Assembly (NCBI RefSeq): GCF_014216315.1
Contig: NZ_CP045702.1
Location: 5,642,001-5,706,000, forward strand
Reading direction: 5' to 3'
Source of the DNA: Streptomyces finlayi
Lineage (GTDB): Bacteria; Actinomycetota; Actinomycetes; Streptomycetales; Streptomycetaceae
Length of the DNA stretch: 64,000 nt
Shown: one piece after another, positions 52,694-61,665 of the stretch
Position numbering within the stretch: the first letter of the stretch is position 1
How the letters are laid out: the number at the start of each line of letters is the position of its first letter
Translations under genes and position numbers: made by a program
Notes under the pieces: model-generated
The model's input: only the letters and a program-made list of their open reading frames with translations
What the model was told of the DNA's origin: nothing
Databases searched by the model: none

Positions 52694-53758
52694 TCATGGC
52701 GAGTCTTTTGCTTGCTCGCTGCTGCCGGCAGGGGGCTGGTGGTGTGTGTCGTCGCCGGCGGGAGGCCGGTCGGCTCCGCTGGTGCCGCCTGCCTCGGTCC
52801 CGACCGGCTGCCCCTCGTTGTCGGTGGGCTGGTTGCGGGTGGCGATCAGCGACCAGGCGATGGAGACGGTGATCGTGCCGGCGATGACGCCGAGCGTGAG
52901 GGGGATGGGGAGCTTGCCGACGGGTGTCTCGGACAGGATGAGCTTGACGCCGGCGAAGGCGAGCAGGACCGCGAGCCCGTAGTGCAGGTAGGCGAAGCGG
53001 CGCAGGAGGCCGGAGAGGCAGAAGTACAGGCTGCGCAGGCCCAGGACGGCGAAGGCGTTGGCGGTCCACACCAGGAAGGTGTTGGTGGTGATCGCGAGGA
53101 CGGCGGCGACGGAGTCGATCGCGAAGATCAGGTCGGTTGCCTCGACCCCGACGAGGACCACGAACAGCAGCGTGGCCACGCGCTTGCCGTTGACGTGGAT
53201 GAAGAACTTGTCACCGTGGAACTTGGGGTCGGTGGGGATGAGTTTTTTGATCAGTCGGACGATGGGGTTGCGGTCGGGGTGTACCTCCTCGTCCTTTGAG
53301 ACGGCCATCTTCCAGCCGGTCCAGATCAGGAACGCGCCGAACAGATAGGCGGTCCAGAAGAACGCCTGGAGCAGTTCGGCGCCGACGAAGATGAACACCA
53401 GCCGCGCGGCCAGGGCCCCGAGGACGCCCCAGAACAGGACCTTGTGCTGGTAGGCGTCGGGGACGGCGAAGAAGGAGAACACCAGCGCGAAGACGAAGAC
53501 GTTGTCGATGGACAGGGCCTTCTCGATCAGGTAGCCGGCGTAGTAGGTGGAGGACACCTCCCCGCCCTGCCACGCCAGAAGGATGAGGCCGAAGCCGAGG
53601 CCGACGGCGATCCAGACGCTGCTCCAGATCGCCGCCTCCTTGAAGCCGATCACGTGGTTGTCGCGGTGGGCGATCAGGTCGACGGCGAGCATCACGCAGA
53701 TGCCGAGAGTGACGGCGGCCCACACCCACAGTGGGACGGCGAACGACAGGCCATTCAT
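52694..53758 (-). CDS. TerC-family integral membrane protein
   Basis: 354 aa with about nine transmembrane segments. Family motifs: EKALSIDNVFVFALVFSFF, SDP-like acidic residues in VGVEATDLIFAIDSVAAVLA, and HYGLAVLLAFAGVKLIL. TerC proteins are linked to tellurite resistance and metal (manganese) handling. The hydrophilic Pro/Gly/Asp-rich tail after residue 310 is variable. It converges with vapC. Confidence 0.93.
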   Translation of the reverse strand: MNGLSFAVPLWVWAAVTLGICVMLAVDLIAHRDNHVIGFKEAAIWSSVWIAVGLGFGLILLAWQGGEVSSTYYAGYLIEKALSIDNVFVFALVFSFFAVPDAYQHKVLFWGVLGALAARLVFIFVGAELLQAFFWTAYLFGAFLIWTGWKMAVSKDEEVHPDRNPIVRLIKKLIPTDPKFHGDKFFIHVNGKRVATLLFVVLVGVEATDLIFAIDSVAAVLAITTNTFLVWTANAFAVLGLRSLYFCLSGLLRRFAYLHYGLAVLLAFAGVKLILSETPVGKLPIPLTLGVIAGTITVSIAWSLIATRNQPTDNEGQPVGTEAGGTSGADRPPAGDDTHHQPPAGSSEQAKDSP

Positions 53759-53810
53759 CGCAGAACGTTTCCTCTCCGGGAGAGAAGCGGGTCACGAGCA
53801 GGAGCCGAGG

Positions 53811-54320
53811 TCACGGCGAGGGCGATCGCAGGGGCGTCCACGCGGCCGGGGCGATCGTGTGGACGAACTGGCCGCCGCGCAGGGCCGCAGCCTCGATCAG
53901 GGTGAACGCGTCCAGTCCTTCCGGTCCGCTCCGGGCGGCCACCACGTCCGGGGCCCGATGTCGGGCGGCCATGGCCAGCAGTTCCCTTGCCGCAGCCAGC
54001 CGCGAACCTCGGCCCGCAGGCAGGTGGAAGACCTCGGGGATGTAGCCCGTGGTGATCGGGCCGATCTTGGGCATGACACGGGCCAGGACCGCCCGCAGCG
54101 GCGCGGAGAGGGGGCCGTCACCCTGCCGGTGGATGTCCGGGGGTAGCACGGCGATCAGCAGTACCGGAACACGGCGGGCGAGCGCCATCCGTGCGGCTGC
54201 CTCGGCCACCGCCAGATCGTCGATGCGGTCGGTCAGCACGGCCGCCACCGGCTGGACCAGCCCGGCCCGCGCAAGCCAGGGGGTGTGGTCTCGGCGGGGG
54301 CGGGAGAGCAGTGGGGTCAT
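53811..54320 (-). CDS. Universal-stress-protein-like hypothetical protein
   Basis: 169 aa from ATG 54320 with GGAAGG 7 nt upstream. Alternating strands and helices (LVQPVAAVLTDRIDDLAVAE ... VPVLLIAVLPP ... ELLAMAARHRAPDVVAARSG) suggest an alpha/beta nucleotide-binding fold like UspA, but key ATP-binding glycines are not clear. Divergent from the winged-helix gene across a 146-bp region with two dyads, and probably controlled by it. Confidence 0.65.
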   Translation of the reverse strand: MTPLLSRPRRDHTPWLARAGLVQPVAAVLTDRIDDLAVAEAAARMALARRVPVLLIAVLPPDIHRQGDGPLSAPLRAVLARVMPKIGPITTGYIPEVFHLPAGRGSRLAAARELLAMAARHRAPDVVAARSGPEGLDAFTLIEAAALRGGQFVHTIAPAAWTPLRSPSP

Positions 54321-54392
54321 GACGCTGCCTTCCTTTATGTGGACGAATCCCCTCAAGCGTCACTCCACAACCGGATGTACGTCAACAGTTAC

Positions 54393-54408
54393 GCGAAAAG
54401 ATTTTCGC
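54393..54408. promoter_or_regulatory. Palindrome GCGAAAA-GA-TTTTCGC in a divergent promoter region
   Basis: Perfect 7-bp arms around GA in an AT-richer segment between the genes at 54320 (minus) and 54467 (plus). Candidate binding site for the neighbouring winged-helix protein. Confidence 0.55.
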
Positions 54409-54415
54409 TAATAAG

Positions 54416-54445
54416 GCTTCGCATGAGCAGTCGGATGTGCGAAGC
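54416..54445. promoter_or_regulatory. Dyad GCTTCGCA-N14-TGCGAAGC upstream of the winged-helix regulator
   Basis: Perfect 8-bp arms. The GCGAA core is shared with the palindrome at 54393, suggesting one protein binds both. Confidence 0.55.
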
Positions 54446-54466
54446 GGGTTTCGTATGATGGAGAGC

Positions 54467-54811
54467 ATGAGTAGCGCACAGTCACGCGGCGCCCAATGGA
54501 CGTTCATCACCAACCACGCACGGGTGCTGCTGAGGATCGCCCGGGACCCGGAGGTCCGGTTGCGCGACGTCGCCACCGGAATCGGCATCACCGAACGGGC
54601 GGTGCAGCTCATTGTCGCCGACCTGGAAGCCTCCGGCTATCTGACCCGGATCCGCGTCGGCCGCCGTAACCGCTACACCATCGACCCGACTGTCGCTCTG
54701 CGTCATCCTTCGGAGTCCGGCCACCCCGTCGGCGACCTCCTCGGGGCCTTTCTCCACCGAGAGGACGCACCCGCCTCCGAGTCGGCCGGGCCGTCGGCAG
54801 AACACGCCTGA
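54467..54811 (+). CDS. Winged-helix (MarR/ArsR-like) transcriptional regulator
   Basis: 114 aa from ATG 54467 (GGAG just upstream). Core: WTFITNHARVLLRIARDPEV, RLRDVATGIGITERAVQLIV, ADLEASGYLTRIRVGRRNRY, an N-terminal winged helix seen in many short Streptomyces regulators. The C-terminal 35 residues are disordered. Confidence 0.85.
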   Translation: MSSAQSRGAQWTFITNHARVLLRIARDPEVRLRDVATGIGITERAVQLIVADLEASGYLTRIRVGRRNRYTIDPTVALRHPSESGHPVGDLLGAFLHREDAPASESAGPSAEHA

Positions 54812-55279
54812 AGCGGCGGTCGGGTGGGCCGAACTTCAGGCGGGTGCCCCTCGGCTGCGGGAGCGCGCGCCGCGGTGGACTCGCTCCCGGTGGCAGCCGT
54901 CACGGGACCGCCAGGTGGTGACCATCCGAGCCCCAGTGGTCGGCCAACTCGGGTGGATAGCGGTCGACTTCGTCACTCGAGTGCGGCAACCCGCATCCGC
55001 CTGGCCCCTCGCGGACGTCCACCCTTCTTGGAGCCGGTCGTGCCTCGCACCGTCCAGCGAGTCCTGTCCGGAACTCGGCGTGTCCCTCTTCCGCAGAAGC
55101 GAGCTTCGACTGCTGAACCACCGGCGCCGCCGCCTGCGGAGCGAAGTGGCGGGACGGCGCCGGGTGTGGTGCGCTTGCATGGTGGGTTCGCCCGCCGACA
55201 CGCCCCAGGAGAGGCTTGCGGCTGAGGATTCCGGTACCCGCACCCCTCGTCCGCCGTCCTACACGTGAGGAGCGCGCGC
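54812..55279. other. Non-coding stretch, nothing recognised
   Basis: No frame between 54812 and 55279 has a plausible start with a ribosome binding site or family similarity. The only clear element is GAGGAG at 55266-55271, which serves the gene at 55280. Confidence 0.4.
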
Positions 55280-55540
55280 ATGCTTGTCAGAAAACTGCAC
55301 GACATCGGAATGACCAGCGAACATGCCTACACCGCCGGCTTCGCCTCGATCGGTCTCTCGGTCGCGTCCTGGGTGGTGTCGATGAAGGCGGAGGCCCGTG
55401 GGGTCGAGCGGGCTGACCGGTGGGGCATCTTCGTCGGGGAATGGGCCCCGACCTTCTTCGCCCTGGGACTGGCCCTGGCCAACCACGAGCGCGACGAGAT
55501 CTTCACCCCCACGAAGGTCGGCGAGAACACGAGCGTCTGA
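55280..55540 (+). CDS. Small conserved hypothetical membrane-associated protein
   Basis: 86 aa from ATG 55280 with GAGGAG 6 nt upstream. Two moderately hydrophobic segments (TAGFASIGLSVASWVVSM and WAPTFFALGLALANHERDE). It resembles small proteins of unknown role common in Streptomyces. Confidence 0.8.
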   Translation: MLVRKLHDIGMTSEHAYTAGFASIGLSVASWVVSMKAEARGVERADRWGIFVGEWAPTFFALGLALANHERDEIFTPTKVGENTSV

Positions 55541-55732
55541 CCCTGTCGGGCTTCGGTACGTGCCTGGTCCGGCGTCCCACAAGGCGTGGGCCGACGAGCA
55601 TGAGAACCCGGGCACGCACACGGCCGGTGCTGACGGCTTCTCGAAGTCGACAACACAGATCCCGGCAGACGCGGTATCTGAGATCCACCGATAGGGCCTG
55701 CAGCGAGCAGGCCTGTGTGAAGGGAGCGCAAA

Positions 55733-56569
55733 ATGAGGAAATCCCGTACGAGCGTCATGATCGCCGCCTGTCTCGGAGCCGGGGCTCTGAGCCTTGGTTC
55801 CGCAGTTCCTGTCGGCGCGGCACAAACCGAGGACACGGCGACGGTCTCCGTCTTCCACGCAGTTCCCGGTCTGACGGTAGACGTCTACGCGAACGGCGAC
55901 GAACTGCTGCCGGACTTCAAGCCCGGCACTCTCGCCGACCCGCAAGAGGTGCCGGCGGGCACTTACGACCTGAAGGTCTTCAAGGCCGGCGCCGACCCCA
56001 AGACGGCTGACCCCGCGATCCAGAAGACGGTCGAGGTACCCGCCGGAGCCAACGCCACGGTGGTGGCCCACCTTTCGGCCGACGGCAAGCCTCAGCTCAA
56101 CGCCTTCGTCAACGACACCTCCGCTGTCGCGGCGGGCAAGTCGCGCCTGACGGTGCGGCACGTGGCGGCCGCCCCAGCCGTGGACGTCCGCGCCAACGGC
56201 ACGGCGGTGTTCAAGGGACTGGAGAACCCGAAGGAGGACACCGCCGAAGTCGACGCAGGCACAGTCTCCGCCGACGTGGTCCTTGCCGGTACCGACACCG
56301 TCGCCATCGGCCCCGCTGATCTGAACCTCAAGGAAGGCGCGAACAACGTCGTCTACGCCTGGGGCAGCGCCGACGAGAAGAACCTGGCTCTGAAGGTCCA
56401 GACGGTCGGTGGCATGCACTCGTCGCCCAGTGGAGTCGACGCGGGCGGAGACGGTGCGATGGTCTCGGGCAACTCCTCCAACGCCTGGATGGCCTGGGCA
56501 GCAGGCGCAGGGGCGCTCGCCCTGGCCGGGTCACTCGCCATGAGGTCCCGGGCACGGCAGGATGCCTGA
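55733..56569 (+). CDS. DUF4397-domain surface protein
   Basis: 278 aa. Signal peptide (cleavage near VGAAQTED), then two related DUF4397 beta-sandwich repeats: ATVSVFHAVPGLTVDVYANG and SRLTVRHVAAAPAVDVRANG. A C-terminal transmembrane helix (WMAWAAGAGALALAGSLAM) with a basic tail suggests membrane anchoring. The next gene, a class F sortase, overlaps by 8 nt; this gene pair is common in actinobacteria and the protein is a likely partner of that sortase, although a clear LPxTG-type signal is not visible. Confidence 0.9.
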   Translation: MRKSRTSVMIAACLGAGALSLGSAVPVGAAQTEDTATVSVFHAVPGLTVDVYANGDELLPDFKPGTLADPQEVPAGTYDLKVFKAGADPKTADPAIQKTVEVPAGANATVVAHLSADGKPQLNAFVNDTSAVAAGKSRLTVRHVAAAPAVDVRANGTAVFKGLENPKEDTAEVDAGTVSADVVLAGTDTVAIGPADLNLKEGANNVVYAWGSADEKNLALKVQTVGGMHSSPSGVDAGGDGAMVSGNSSNAWMAWAAGAGALALAGSLAMRSRARQDA

Positions 56570-57290
56570 CCGTCCACAACAGCGTGCGAAGTGGCGCACG
56601 GTAGCGGCAGGCTCGGCCTGGTCTGCTGTCGCCGCCGGCTCGGCCGCGGCCGCAGTCACCGCCGTGCTCTTGTTCCCCTCCGGTGATCCGGGACCGCCGA
56701 ACGGTTTCGGGCAAGTGCCCGAAACCGGCCGCAGTACGGGGACAGCTTCGAGTTCTTCTGCCCAGGCGGCAACTCCGCCTGGGCAGAAGCCCGTTCCCTC
56801 TGTAGGAGCCACCGACCAGAACAGCACCACCAGCGCCCAAGGCGCTCCACCGGTTCGCGTCGTCATCTCGAGAGCCGACCTGTCCGCCCCGGTCGTTCCT
56901 GTCGGCGTGCGGGACGACGGCCGGGCCGAGGTGCCGGCCGACCCCGCCCAGGCGGGCTGGTACCGCTTCGGGCCGGCGCCGGGCGACGCTCACGGCTCGG
57001 CCGTCCTCGTCGGACACGTCGACTCACGTACAGGGGAACTCGGTGAGCTCGCAGCCCTCTACGACGTACGCGCCGGCGACCGCGTCGACGTCCAGCGAGG
57101 AGACGACACGACGATCGCGTATGAGATCGTCGCCCGACGCATCGTCAAGAAGAACCGGATGCCTGCCGACGTCTTCCGGCGTGAGGGCGAACCCGTCCTC
57201 ACCCTCATCACCTGCGCGCCTCCGTACGACCCCGACCGCGGCGGCTATCAGAGCAACCTCATCGTGACAGCCGTCCGCTCGGTGTCCTGA
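56562..57290 (+). CDS. Class F sortase
   Basis: 242 aa. N-terminal membrane anchor (AWSAVAAGSAAAAVTAVLLF), a Ser/Thr/Pro linker, then the sortase barrel: catalytic His in SAVLVGHVDSRTGEL, Cys in LTLITCAPPYDPDRGGY and Arg just after it. Sortases join surface proteins to the cell wall. It overlaps the DUF4397 gene. Confidence 0.92.
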   Translation: MPDRPQQRAKWRTVAAGSAWSAVAAGSAAAAVTAVLLFPSGDPGPPNGFGQVPETGRSTGTASSSSAQAATPPGQKPVPSVGATDQNSTTSAQGAPPVRVVISRADLSAPVVPVGVRDDGRAEVPADPAQAGWYRFGPAPGDAHGSAVLVGHVDSRTGELGELAALYDVRAGDRVDVQRGDDTTIAYEIVARRIVKKNRMPADVFRREGEPVLTLITCAPPYDPDRGGYQSNLIVTAVRSVS

Positions 57291-57295
57291 GCGGT

Positions 57296-57312
57296 TTCTC
57301 CTTCGCGGAGAA
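57296..57312 (+). terminator. Short hairpin after the sortase gene
   Basis: TTCTCC-TTCGC-GGAGAA starts 6 bp after the stop. Confidence 0.5.
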
Positions 57313-57383
57313 GACCCTGGTAGCCACAGGGCGGGTCGGTGTCCCCACTTGGCGGTCGCCGCGCCGCCAAGGAGTGCAGCCGA

Positions 57384-57626
57384 CTAGAAGGGCATACGGC
57401 CGCGGGCCCGTCGGCCGGCGGAGCCGCTGCGGCCCACGGCCCGCGAACTGCTACGGAAGGGCTTGCTGAAGATCCGGCCCAGGACGCCGGGCGCCTTGCC
57501 GCCGGCGCGTGTCCCGGCTCCGAGAGTGCGTTGTGTGCCTCGTTCGGGGTGGCGGGACAGTCGGGGGACGAAGAAGGCGAGGACAGCGAGGACGATGCAT
57601 ACGGCGACGATGCCGACAATCATCAT
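57384..57626 (-). CDS. Small single-pass membrane protein, unknown
   Basis: 80 aa from ATG 57626 (AAGGAG 7 nt upstream). One N-terminal helix (MMIVGIVAVCIVLAVLAFFV) followed by a highly basic Ser/Arg/Gly tail. Similar small proteins with this plan occur widely in Streptomyces; function unknown. Confidence 0.75.
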   Translation of the reverse strand: MMIVGIVAVCIVLAVLAFFVPRLSRHPERGTQRTLGAGTRAGGKAPGVLGRIFSKPFRSSSRAVGRSGSAGRRARGRMPF

Positions 57627-57755
57627 GAAGGGCTCCTTGGGTAGGTGTGCCCTGCCGTCTGCCCCGGCGGACGGCAACGCATGCGCGCATCACCCGACTC
57701 GTACACCGCACTACGGCACAGCCGGGATCACTGTCCGGCAGTGCAGCCGGAAGGT

Positions 57756-58274
57756 CTACTTGCTCCAACGCGCCCAGACGGGAAGGGCGACCCAGCAGGC
57801 CAGGAACCACAGGAATACGCCCGAAACGATCCACAACGCTGCGGATTGGTGCAGTACGACCCGCAATATGAGCAGCAGTGCGCACATGATGGTGCACAGC
57901 AGGAGGAGCAGTCCCGTCACCGTCAGGCGAGAGGCCCACTCGACCGCTTGGGGCTTCATCTGCTGACCGCTGACGAAGCGGTGGAAGGATACGGGAGCTA
58001 TGAGTGCGCCGGTGGCGGCGGCACCGAGCACGATGGTGATGACGTAGATCGTACGGTCCGTGCTGCCCAGTTCTGTGAAACGCGGTGTGAAGGCGACGCT
58101 GAGCAGGAAGGCGAGCAGGATCTGCACACCCGTCTGCGCCACCCGTACCTCCTGAAGCAGTTCCACCCAGCGCCGGTCGGCGCGTTCAGCGGCAGTCTCG
58201 TCCCGACCGGCGGAGGCCCTTCGGCTGTCCGTTCCGGTCGGCTGTCTGTCGTCGGACTTCTGGAGATCTGTCAC
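57756..58274 (-). CDS. DUF6328-like four-helix membrane protein
   Basis: 172 aa from a proposed GTG at 58274 (AGGA upstream); the frame is open to an ATG at 58337. Hydrophilic head, then RRWVELLQEVRVAQTGVQIL and four transmembrane helices (LLAFLLSVAF, IYVITIVLGAAATGALIAPV, LTVTGLLLLLCTIMCALLLI, SGVFLWFLACWVALPV). The ELLQELRVxQTGVQxL lead-in is characteristic of this family. Function unknown. Confidence 0.8.
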   Translation of the reverse strand: MTDLQKSDDRQPTGTDSRRASAGRDETAAERADRRWVELLQEVRVAQTGVQILLAFLLSVAFTPRFTELGSTDRTIYVITIVLGAAATGALIAPVSFHRFVSGQQMKPQAVEWASRLTVTGLLLLLCTIMCALLLILRVVLHQSAALWIVSGVFLWFLACWVALPVWARWSK

Positions 58275-58343
58275 GTCATCCTGCTTTCCTCTGGGAGTGC
58301 CACTGCCGGCGCTCGAATCGCTCGTACTACGCGTCAACGACGC

Positions 58344-59690
58344 CTATCGCCCTGACTTCTCGGAGGCCTTGCCTTCCTGTCGTTTCTCCTTGCCGGTGGA
58401 GGCCGGACCCGTATCCGCCGCACCCTTGCGGGAGTTGAGGCCTGGGGCGTCGCTCGCACCGGCGTTCCCCTCGCCGCCCTGACCGGCGTTCTCCTCCGCC
58501 TTCTCGCTGCTCCGACTGTTCTGGCCGGGGGAGGGGGCGCCGGGGGAGGCAACGGAGCCCGGGGGATCGGCCGACGGTTGCCCGGCGGACTGCCGGACGG
58601 GCCCGGGAGCCGAGGAGCCGGCAGAGGGCGTCCCGGTGCCGGGCCGTACGGACGGCGATGAAGGCGAAGCGGGTGCCTTCTGTTCGCTGGTGCCGCCTGG
58701 CAGAAGAGCGGCGGTGGTGAGGGTGGCGCCGACCAGAGCGATGAGCGTGGTGCCGCCGATCAGGAGCGTCCGCGTGCGCCGGGGGAGGGATGCCCTTGTC
58801 GGTGGCGGCGGGGGTACTCCTCGTGGCGAGGGTGAGAGGGGAGTGAGCCGGTCGCCTTCCACGTGCTCGCCGACAGTGAGGTGGGACGTGGGATCGGCCG
58901 ACGCGGGGGTGAGGTCCATGGCGTAGTCCGTCAGGGCGGTGGTGCAGTCCTGTGCGTCCGGCCGTACGGCCTCGTCGGCGGACGTCATGTCGCGCAGAAG
59001 TCCGACGAGGGGAGCCGGCACGTCGTCGGGAATGACGGGTGGCCTGTGCAGGCGGGCTATCGCCGCTTCCATGGGCGGGCCGCTGTACTCGAGTTCACCT
59101 TTGAGGCATTCGAGCAGAAGGAGCCCGAGTGAGTAGATGTCTGCCGCGGAGCCGGCCCCTTTGCCCAGGACCTGCTCGGGTGCGAGGTAGGCGGCGGTGC
59201 CGATGAGCACATCGGGGGCGGTCTGCGTTGTCGCGTCGATGAGGCGGGATATGCCGAAGTCCGTGAGGTAGGGCTTGCGTTCCGCGTCCAGCAGGATGTT
59301 GGAGGGTTTGATGTCCCGGTGCACGATTCCCGCCGCGTGCACATGGGCGAGAGCGTCGGCCAGATGGCCACCGAGTCGAGCGACGGACTCCGGCGTCATG
59401 GGGGTGCCCGCGAGCTCCTGCCGCAAGGTGGGGCCCTGCACGAGCTGCATGATCAGGTATGAACGGCTTTCGTGCCGTCCGGCGTCGTAGACAGTGACGA
59501 GCCCTGGATGCTGAAGGCGTGCCAGCAACACGGCCTCGTCATGGAACCGTTCCTCAAGGAGGGCGTCGGTGCCGGGTCGGAACACCTTCACGGCGACAGA
59601 CCGCCCGAGGAGCAGGTCGGTCCCCTCGTACACGTCCGCCGCACCGCCCACGCCCACCAGCTCACCGAGCTGGTAGCGGTCGGTGAGCAT
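58344..59690 (-). CDS. PknB-type Ser/Thr protein kinase with extracellular tail
   Basis: 448 aa from ATG 59690 (MLTDRYQLGELVGVGGAADV); an upstream in-frame ATG at 59741 has a good GGGGGG and is possible. Kinase motifs: Gly-loop GVGGAADVYEG, VAVKVF, HRDIKPSNILL, LTDFGISR, GTAAYLAPEQ. One transmembrane helix near residue 315 (LLIGGTTLIALVGATLTTAA) is followed by a Ser/Pro/Gly-rich low-complexity outside segment without PASTA repeats. The 59691-59999 stretch upstream holds nothing else convincing. Confidence 0.93.
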   Translation of the reverse strand: MLTDRYQLGELVGVGGAADVYEGTDLLLGRSVAVKVFRPGTDALLEERFHDEAVLLARLQHPGLVTVYDAGRHESRSYLIMQLVQGPTLRQELAGTPMTPESVARLGGHLADALAHVHAAGIVHRDIKPSNILLDAERKPYLTDFGISRLIDATTQTAPDVLIGTAAYLAPEQVLGKGAGSAADIYSLGLLLLECLKGELEYSGPPMEAAIARLHRPPVIPDDVPAPLVGLLRDMTSADEAVRPDAQDCTTALTDYAMDLTPASADPTSHLTVGEHVEGDRLTPLSPSPRGVPPPPPTRASLPRRTRTLLIGGTTLIALVGATLTTAALLPGGTSEQKAPASPSSPSVRPGTGTPSAGSSAPGPVRQSAGQPSADPPGSVASPGAPSPGQNSRSSEKAEENAGQGGEGNAGASDAPGLNSRKGAADTGPASTGKEKRQEGKASEKSGR

Positions 59691-59999
59691 GCCGTGTCCC
59701 GTCTCCGAGCCGACTCCTCTTGGCGGCTTTCGGCGCGGCATGTGACCCCCCGCAGGCGAGGCGCACGGATGTGTACGCATGGACGACCAGAACGCTTATC
59801 CGGTTACCCCGTACGTCGCCACCCATCCGCAGGAGTATCTGATCTGCCGGACAGGTGGCCCGCACCGTGGTTGCTCCTGCCCCGGGCCGCGCGGGTGTCG
59901 CCGCCGCAACGGGCCTTGGTGTTCTCGTACGTGACGCCTGAGTCGCGATCCGCACCCATGACGCGTGGGACCCATGACGCGTGAGGCGTCTGCCGCCGC

Positions 60000-60116
60000 T
60001 CAGCTCGCGTCGTGCAGCGGGGGCATCTCGCCCTCCGTGGTGGTGACGTCGATGACCGTGAACGCCGCGCCCCGCTCGGTCGCCTTCGCCACCGCCGCCA
60101 ACCAACCATTCGTCAC
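60000..60116 (-). CDS. Candidate 38-residue ORF or C-terminal remnant downstream of matB
   Basis: GTG 60116 opens MTNGWLAAVAKATERGAAFT followed by VIDVTTTEGEMPPLHDAS and a stop. It reads like folded protein sequence rather than noise and sits 16 bp after the matB stop on the same strand, but the ribosome binding site is weak. It could be a small gene co-transcribed with matB or the surviving end of a longer one. Confidence 0.4.
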   Translation of the reverse strand: MTNGWLAAVAKATERGAAFTVIDVTTTEGEMPPLHDAS

Positions 60117-60132
60117 CTTGCGCGCCGGAAGG

Positions 60133-61614
60133 TCAGCGACCCAGCGACCGTTTCATGATCTTTCCCAGGTCGTTGCGGGGCAGCGCGTCCAGGAAGCGGA
60201 CCGTGCGCGGGCGCTTGTGCGGGGCCAACAGGCCCGCGACGTGGTCCGCCAGCTCCTCCGCCGGGGGAGGGGAACCGGGATCGGCGGGCACCACCCAGGC
60301 GACGATCCGCTCACCGAGATCCGCGTCGGGCTCGCCGGTGACGGCGGCCTCGCGCACACCCGGGTGGTCCAGCAGGGCGTTCTCGATCTCGCCCGCGCCG
60401 ATCTTGTACCCCCCGCTCTTGATGAGATCGGTGGCCTTGCGCCCGACGATCCGCACATAGCCGTCGGCGTCGCGCGTGGCCATGTCGCCCGTACGGAACC
60501 AGCCGTCCTCGGTGAGGGCGGCGGCCGTCGCGTCGGGCCGGTTCAGATAGCCGGTGAAGAGGTTCGGGCCGCGCACCTGGATCTCGCCGATCGTGGCCGG
60601 ATCGTCGAGCACCGTGCCGTCCTCCTCGACCAGCCGGAGCGCGACGCCACGCAGGGGCGGGCCCACCGTCCCGGGGCGCGCCTCGCCGTCGGCGCGCACC
60701 CCCGTGTTCATCAGGGTCTCCGTCATCCCGTACCGCTCGATGACCCGGCGGCCGGTCGCCGCCGCGATGCGCTCGTGGTCGTGGACGGGCAGGGCCGCCG
60801 AGCCGGATACCAGCAGCCGGGCGCCCGCGAGCGCCTTCGTCAGCCCGGGGGAGCCCGCCGGGTCGCCGAGTGCCTCGGCCAGCCGGTGGTACATCGTCGG
60901 TACACCGAAGAGCATCGTGCCGCCGGACAGCAGCTCCGCTGCCACGCCCTCGACGGAGAACCGGCCCAGGTGGCGCACCGAACCACCCCGGCGCAGCGGC
61001 CCGAGCACGCCCAGGATCAGGCCGTGCACATGGAACAGCGGCAGGGCGTGGACGAGGACGTCGTCCCCGGTCCACCGCCAGGCGTCCTCCAGCGCGTCCA
61101 GCGAGGCGGCGATCGCACGGCGGGGCAGGACGGCGCCCTTCGGCGGGCCCGTGGTGCCGGAGGTGTAGACGATCAGCGCTGGAGCCTCGGGGGAGGGCTC
61201 GGGGAAGGGCTCGGGGAAAGCGCCGTCCGGGGCGGTGGCCGTGTCGGTGCTGACGTCCAGGCGTTCGAGCCCGGCCAGCGCCGCCGGGAGTTCGTCGGCG
61301 GGCCCGGCGAGCACCGTCGTGGGCGCGCTGTCGGCCACGATGTGCGCCAGTTCGCGTGCGCCCGTCCTCGGGTTGACCGGCACGGCGGGCACTCCGGCGC
61401 GCAGGGCCGCCACCACCGAGACGACGGTCTCCGCGGTCGGCGTGGCCCAGACGGCGACCCGTCCCGCCCCCGCGAGGCGGACCGCGAGGGCGTTCGAGGC
61501 GGCGGCCAGCTGTGCGTAGGTCAAGGAGAGCCCGCCGAACCGGACGGCTTCCCGGGAGGCCGCGGTGCCGGACGTTCCTGACAGGTCCTGGAGTGCAGGC
61601 AGAAGAGGCGTCAC
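60133..61614 (-). CDS. matB: Malonyl-CoA synthetase (MatB-type acyl-CoA ligase)
   Basis: 493 aa. ANL-family motifs: ALIVYTSGTTGPPKGAVLPR, ERYGMTETLMN, GWFRTGDMATRDADGY and the catalytic Lys in DLGKIMKRSLGR. The substrate segment PLFHVHGLILGVLGPLRRGG closely resembles Streptomyces MatB, which makes malonyl- or methylmalonyl-CoA from the free diacid (sequence recalled from memory). A housekeeping-like chromosomal gene rather than part of the NRPS cluster. Confidence 0.85.
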   Translation of the reverse strand: MTPLLPALQDLSGTSGTAASREAVRFGGLSLTYAQLAAASNALAVRLAGAGRVAVWATPTAETVVSVVAALRAGVPAVPVNPRTGARELAHIVADSAPTTVLAGPADELPAALAGLERLDVSTDTATAPDGAFPEPFPEPSPEAPALIVYTSGTTGPPKGAVLPRRAIAASLDALEDAWRWTGDDVLVHALPLFHVHGLILGVLGPLRRGGSVRHLGRFSVEGVAAELLSGGTMLFGVPTMYHRLAEALGDPAGSPGLTKALAGARLLVSGSAALPVHDHERIAAATGRRVIERYGMTETLMNTGVRADGEARPGTVGPPLRGVALRLVEEDGTVLDDPATIGEIQVRGPNLFTGYLNRPDATAAALTEDGWFRTGDMATRDADGYVRIVGRKATDLIKSGGYKIGAGEIENALLDHPGVREAAVTGEPDADLGERIVAWVVPADPGSPPPAEELADHVAGLLAPHKRPRTVRFLDALPRNDLGKIMKRSLGR

Positions 61615-61665
61615 CCGGCGAAGCCTAGGGCCTCACGCCCAGGCCCCGAGGGCGCGGCCGGACGG

